Assembly (NCBI GenBank): GCA_008692225.1
Contig: VICG01000008.1
Coordinates: 1,375,001-1,439,000 of the forward strand
Source of the DNA: Monilinia fructicola
Taxonomy: Eukaryota > Ascomycota > Leotiomycetes > Helotiales > Sclerotiniaceae
Direction: 5' to 3'
DNA: 64,000 nucleotides
Each line of letters starts with the position of its first letter. The stretch's first letter is position 1. The translations under genes were made by a program, and so were the position numbers. A model generated the notes under the pieces. It ran no database searches. It worked only from the letters and a program-made list of their open reading frames with translations, and was not told the DNA's origin. Below, piece after piece: positions 59,543-64,000 of the stretch.

Positions 59543-61432
59543 ATGTCCGATTTGTCTGCAGGGCCACCATGGGGAAGCCAAAGGGGAGGTGAAGGCTTTG
59601 TACCTTCGTCTTCTCGTTCGCGCAGTAGTTCCTCAAGTAGAGATAGTTCCGTATCTCGGAGTCCTAAACTTCGTTTCAGACAACTCACCGCAGCTGAGAG
59701 ATCTGCTAGAGCAGAGGAACAGGCGAAGGCGAAGGAAGCGAAGGAAGAAAGAATATCATCTATGAGTGTTGCAGATAGAGCCGCCTATAAGGAGAGAAAA
59801 AGGCTTCGGGCCGAGAAAAGAATCAAAAGGCTGAAAGTGAGGTTTGCAAAAGAAAAAGAACGGGTACGAGTGCAACAAAAAGATAACCTACCCAATATCA
59901 ATGCTGCGTGGAAGAGAAAACATGATGATGATTCTGCGGCCCAAGCTGTGCAAAGAAGGCAAGAATTCCTCGCTACTCGGGACAAAAAAGTATCAGAGTC
60001 TCGATATTCACAACTAGAGTTGGTAAATGGTGAAAGAGAAGTGTATAAAACTCACGCCGTGGAACTATTCGAGAGAATTTACGGAGATCTTCAACGCCAT
60101 TTCTTACACCCCACATTGATTAATTCCGAGACATATGACCCTTATGAAAAGACATTTGGCGAATCTAGTCAATTGCGATTTCAAAGATTTAAGACATTAT
60201 CATCCAATCCAGAGGACGGTACAGGTGGCATTGGAGTTGACAGTGCTGCTGTCCTCATGCTATCGGAGACTTTCCGCACCGCATTAACATATGGTGAAGA
60301 TCCAAATGGATTTCAATCCCAGCCCGATGGGGAGGAGTTCCTAGCCTTGTACAAATGGGAAGAATTTGAGATTATGCTTCGATTGGAACATCCTAGTATC
60401 AGAGGCTTTGCGATCGCGCGGCATATACCATACATGATGATTTACCGTCGAACTGGTCAAGGAATAATAGGGGGAGATGCACATGTTGCAGATGAAAGTC
60501 TTCAGCTGAGTCTTTCAATAAGAGACCCATTCGAAGTGTACCTCGCATCAGACGGAAGACTCCTTCCATGTTTATATACGCCCCTTTCCATTCAGGTCGA
60601 GTCTGGAGGATGGAGTGCCAATGCAGTTCCAATCCAAACCCTGAAAGAAAATATATATAACAAAGCCAATTTCAAAGACTACGCTCCACCATCCAGCTGG
60701 CCGCCAACTTGGGAGTATCCACCTGTGGATATTCAGCATCCCTGTCGAGAATGGGGTAGGAATTATCCTTTGTGTGTTGCTTGCGGTCATTGTACTGGGC
60801 CTCCCGAGGCACCAGATGAGCAAGGAGACGCAGAGAAAGCCAAGGGAATTGAAATCTGTCAATGCAAGACATCTTCAATCTTCGATAAAATCTTGGTAGA
60901 GATAAGACAGTACCAATCCAGTACCACTTCCAAGCAACATGATCGTGGAATTAGATCTCTTCAGAAATTACACAAAGGGCATATCATTGGCGAAATTCTT
61001 GGAGAGTTCATCCCGCTCGGAGCAGAGGCTGATTTCAGTTGCCCTACCACCTACGCTATTGACTTCAATGGCCCCCCTGCCGTTGATAAGGACGGAAAAA
61101 TATTAGAGATTGACCCTGATATCATAACGAAGAAGCGGATTGATACCAATACCGACCCTATAGCAACTCTGATCACCGGCCACAAAGGTGGATGGACAAG
61201 ATTAATAAATGCAGGGACGAGCCAAACTGCAAATGTTGAAGCTCGTTCGGAAGTTTGGGCGGGGAGATTGCGTATCACTGTTCGAACACTGCGGGATATA
61301 AAATTTGGAGAACAACTTCTGATTGAACATGGGGATTTGTATTTGGAACCAGATGGTCAATCATTGAATGCTAGAAAGAAAGATCATACTGAAAGGTTAC
61401 CAATGAGATCTTTAAGCGGATTCTTTAAATGA
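59543..61432 (+). CDS. SET-domain protein, copy 2, probably catalytically impaired
   Basis: Start is MSDLSAGPPWGSQ at 59543; 629 residues in one intact, intron-free frame. It opens with a Ser/Arg-rich stretch and a basic, charged coiled-coil-like region (about residues 50-140). It shares with copy 1 the motif NIYNKANFKDYAPPSSWPPT followed by YPLCVACGHC and CQCKTSS, then a SET-like domain: GIRSLQKLHKGHIIGEILGE, YAIDFNGPP, GGWTRLINAGTSQTANVE and GEQLLIEHGDLYLE. The usual Asn-His-Ser is replaced by Asn-Ala-Gly, and the usual Asp-Tyr-Gly by Glu-His-Gly, so methyl transfer may be lost. It sits 820 bp downstream of copy 1 in the same direction, which suggests tandem duplication followed by strong divergence. 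No known name comes to mind. Confidence 0.8.
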   Translation: MSDLSAGPPWGSQRGGEGFVPSSSRSRSSSSSRDSSVSRSPKLRFRQLTAAERSARAEEQAKAKEAKEERISSMSVADRAAYKERKRLRAEKRIKRLKVRFAKEKERVRVQQKDNLPNINAAWKRKHDDDSAAQAVQRRQEFLATRDKKVSESRYSQLELVNGEREVYKTHAVELFERIYGDLQRHFLHPTLINSETYDPYEKTFGESSQLRFQRFKTLSSNPEDGTGGIGVDSAAVLMLSETFRTALTYGEDPNGFQSQPDGEEFLALYKWEEFEIMLRLEHPSIRGFAIARHIPYMMIYRRTGQGIIGGDAHVADESLQLSLSIRDPFEVYLASDGRLLPCLYTPLSIQVESGGWSANAVPIQTLKENIYNKANFKDYAPPSSWPPTWEYPPVDIQHPCREWGRNYPLCVACGHCTGPPEAPDEQGDAEKAKGIEICQCKTSSIFDKILVEIRQYQSSTTSKQHDRGIRSLQKLHKGHIIGEILGEFIPLGAEADFSCPTTYAIDFNGPPAVDKDGKILEIDPDIITKKRIDTNTDPIATLITGHKGGWTRLINAGTSQTANVEARSEVWAGRLRITVRTLRDIKFGEQLLIEHGDLYLEPDGQSLNARKKDHTERLPMRSLSGFFK

Positions 61433-62163
61433 TGGGCTGAAGAGGGCAACAGGTTTGTTGGAAAGGGTTGACGATGGCGAGATCTTGGACGTCGTTGGTT
61501 CCTGTATGTGTATGATCTAGTTTGAGATGGCAACACAGTTCTGCATGTATACACACACATACGTACTTTTGAAGGTACCTTGACGATAATCCGAAATGGA
61601 ATGGCATATGCATGAATAATATGATATGATGTAAGATTAACATGATACTCGAGTATAATACGACGAGAGTTACATGTCTTGCTTGACATTCGATGTGGCA
61701 GAATTCAATGTAATAATAAGGCGCCCGACCCGACTGACTACCTCGTAGGCAGTGCTAGCCGAGCGAGAGATCATTCATATTGAGAGGGTGCTTGTATCAC
61801 AACGAAGTGGCTCCCTATCAACATCTCGGTCCGATGCCGTAGAGCTTGAGCCGCTCTTAACCGAGGCACAATGGAGGGGTTTTGAGATCTCCCGGGGAAG
61901 TTTACTTGTCCACGGGTATTAGTAGTGGAAACCATTACTGTACTCTGGAAATGCCTAGGTAGGAGGGAGCAGGTAGGCGGCAGCAGTGGGCAGCCTCAGG
62001 TACCGGGTAAAGCCAACAACCCACCACCCTCGGAACGCATCAATTCAAAAAACAAACAAATTCCAGCTAATTGATCACGGATATACTTTTCGATTCCTCT
62101 GCTCTCTTTGCTCTGAAACCCATTTATCGGTATTCGTCTTCATTGAGTGAAAGGAGAAAAACA
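61433..62163. other. Spacer upstream of the PrpD gene
   Basis: No gene is seen. The last 200 bases are the probable promoter and leader of the methylcitrate dehydratase. CCTAGGTAGG, related to the recurrent palindrome, appears near 61950-61965. Confidence 0.45.
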
Positions 62164-63935
62164 ATGTCGATACTCAATCGTAGCGTTCGCACGGCATCAA
62201 GAACCATCAAATTACCAGCCCAATCACGAAGCCTCAGAATCCCACTTTCATTGAGAACTGGAATAAACTTCGGAGCTTCAACAAGAGGAAGACCATCATC
62301 ATTCAAACAATTCTCCACCATGTCTCCTTTGCAATCTGGGGCCCCGCCACCACCTCAAGCTCGAGAATATGATCCTGAGATTAAGGATATCGCCAGCTAC
62401 GTTCACAATACCCCAATTAACTCTGATCTCGCTGTGAGTGAGCTTTTACAATACAACAATAACATTGATCGAGGGCCCCGCTAATTGATTCTGTCAGTTT
62501 GATACCGCTCGATTCGTGTTCCTCGACACCTTAGGATGCGGCCTCGAAGGTTTACGATTCAAGGAATGTACAAAGTTATTGGGCCCAATTGTCGAAGGAA
62601 CTATTGTTCCTAATGGTACCAAGGTTCCAGGTACACCATTCCAACTCGATCCCGTCAATGGTGCATTCAATATCGGTGCCATGATAAGATGGCTCGATTA
62701 CAATGACTGTTGGTTGGCGGCAGAATGGGGTCATCCTTCCGATAATCTCGGAGCAATTCTGGCCGTCGCAGATTGGATTTCTCGAACAAACAGAGCTGGG
62801 GGAAATCTCGGCAATGGCAAAATTATTACGATAAAAGAGGTTTTGGAAGCTATGATCAAGGCACATGAGATTCAGGGTTGCCTTGCACTCTTGAACTCTT
62901 ACAACAAAGTCGGTTTGGATCATGTTGTCCTTGTCAAGGTTGCTAGCGCTGCGGTGGTGTCTAAATTGTTGGGTTTGAGCGAGAAACAAACTGCAGATGC
63001 AGTTTCCCAAGCTTGGGTTGATGGACAAAGTTTAAGAACATACAGACACTCTCCAAACACCATGTCAAGAAAGTCATGGGCTGCTGGTGATGCTTGCCAA
63101 CGTGCCGTAAACTTAGTCTTGAAGGTTATGAAGGGTGAACCTGGTGTTCCTACCGTTTTGTCCGCTCCCGTTTGGGGTTTTTACGATGTTCTCTTCAAGG
63201 GAAATAAATTTGAATTCCAGCGCCCATATGGCAGTTATGTCATGGAGAATGTTTTATTCAAGGTATCTTATCCAGGTATGTCTCGTCTTTCCATGCTACT
63301 ATCTCATCTAATTATTTTCAGCCGAGTTCCATTCTCAAACTGCCATTGAAGCCGCGAAACGTATTCGTCAGCAATTGGTAGACCAAGGAAAGTCTGCCGC
63401 TGATATTAAGGAGATCACCTGTAGAACACATGAAGCTTGTGTTCGCATCATCGACAAACAATTCAAGCCCATGGACAACTTTGCCGATCGTGATCACTGC
63501 ATTCAATATATGACCGCAGTCATGCTCGTTTTTGGACGTCTTGAGGCTACAGATTACACAGATGGTGGTGAAGCTGCCACTTCTCCTTTAGTAGAATCAC
63601 TTCGACAAAAGATTGCTTGTGTTGAAGATCCTCAATTTACCAAGGATTACCACAATGAGAATATGCGAACCATTCCAAATGCATTGACTGTCACACTGAA
63701 TGATGGACAAGTTTTGGAGGAGGTTGTTGTTGATGCTCCATTGGGTCACAGATTGAGAAGAGAGGAAGCTAAGCCTGAAATTTTGGCGAAATACAAGAGA
63801 CATCTGGGCCCACATTATAGTGAGGCTAAGGTTAAGGAGTTAGTTGACCTTGGTAATGACGCAAAGAGACTCGAGGCAATGGCAGTGGATGAGTATGTTG
63901 ATTTGTATGTAAGCAAGGATAGCAAGTTTGTTTAG
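62164..63935 (+). CDS. prpD: 2-methylcitrate dehydratase (PrpD), mitochondrial
   Basis: It dehydrates 2-methylcitrate in the methylcitrate cycle, which clears propionyl-CoA made from odd-chain fatty acids and some amino acids. Start is ATG 62164 ([13 protein letters not shown]). The first 55 residues are rich in Arg and Ser with no acidic residues, a good mitochondrial presequence. The PrpD/MmgE domain follows: [63 protein letters not shown] and [13 protein letters not shown]. Introns at 62434-62497 and 63276-63321 are both consistent with the frame, and no break is present. It ends SKDSKFV before 63935. About 550 residues, normal length. Confidence in the family is high; the exact substrate preference is from family knowledge only. 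Confidence 0.95.
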
Positions 63936-64000
63936 ATTGATGAAAAAGATGAGGTAGATGAATAAAATGATATTTTGCTGGTCATTTTCCTTTTCCAGAA
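63936..64000. other. 3' untranslated region of the PrpD gene
   Basis: Only 65 bases remain to the window end. AATAAA-like sequence at 63961 (AATAAAATG) may be the polyadenylation signal. Confidence 0.4.

Overview
This window reads as nuclear DNA of a filamentous ascomycete (Pezizomycotina). The genes have many short GT-AG introns of about 50 nt. The gene set is typically fungal: bifunctional HIS7, a Dbf2-type kinase, laccase, an NRPS-like reductase, Arp1-type amidase, GH16 and an ELL-associated factor. Non-coding DNA is rich in microsatellites and decayed transposons. A leotiomycete (Helotiales, for example a Botrytis/Sclerotinia relative) is my best guess, from general resemblance only; I could not run a search.

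Layout. 0.4-2.6 kb: laccase with a 47-nt poly(A) run in its coding sequence. 2.6-7.7 kb: AT-rich non-coding DNA with a cluster of palindromes and a 1.2-kb element with terminal inverted repeats. 7.7-11.4 kb: adenylation-thiolation-reductase (carboxylic acid reductase-like) gene. 11.4-14.3 kb: no convincing gene. 14.3-16.6 kb: Dbf2/SidB-type kinase (minus). 16.6-18.5 kb: microsatellites including a long TTTA tract. 18.5-19.5 kb: MOSC-domain protein. 20.0-21.7 kb: HIS7 (minus). 24.1-25.6 kb: membrane-anchored GH16 protein (minus). 25.6-33.9 kb: gene-poor, with a 0.5-kb MITE. 33.9-36.8 kb: membrane family-2 glycosyltransferase. 38.1-40.5 kb: amidase with an Arp1-type N-terminal domain (minus). 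41.8-43.9 kb: Baeyer-Villiger-type FAD monooxygenase (minus). 45.7-54.3 kb: an extremely AT-rich block carrying about 29 clusters of a palindromic AAACGTTT motif. 56.0-57.0 kb: EAF-family elongation factor. 57.5-58.7 and 59.5-61.4 kb: two tandem, divergent SET-domain paralogues. 62.2-63.9 kb: mitochondrial PrpD-type 2-methylcitrate dehydratase.

Many of these genes, including HIS7 and the kinase that I would expect to be essential, are broken by single-base indels, almost all in short homopolymers. I read this as consensus sequencing error rather than real pseudogenes, and gene calls are given across the frameshifts. The amidase, the EAF gene, the second SET gene and the PrpD gene splice into intact frames.

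How the genes relate: the kinase, HIS7, EAF and PrpD genes are housekeeping. The laccase, NRPS-like reductase, amidase and monooxygenase are of the secondary or catabolic oxidative type, but they are scattered and do not form a compact cluster. The least explained feature is the AACGTT-palindrome array in the 8.7-kb AT-rich block, which could be a regional centromere core or an unusual AT isochore.
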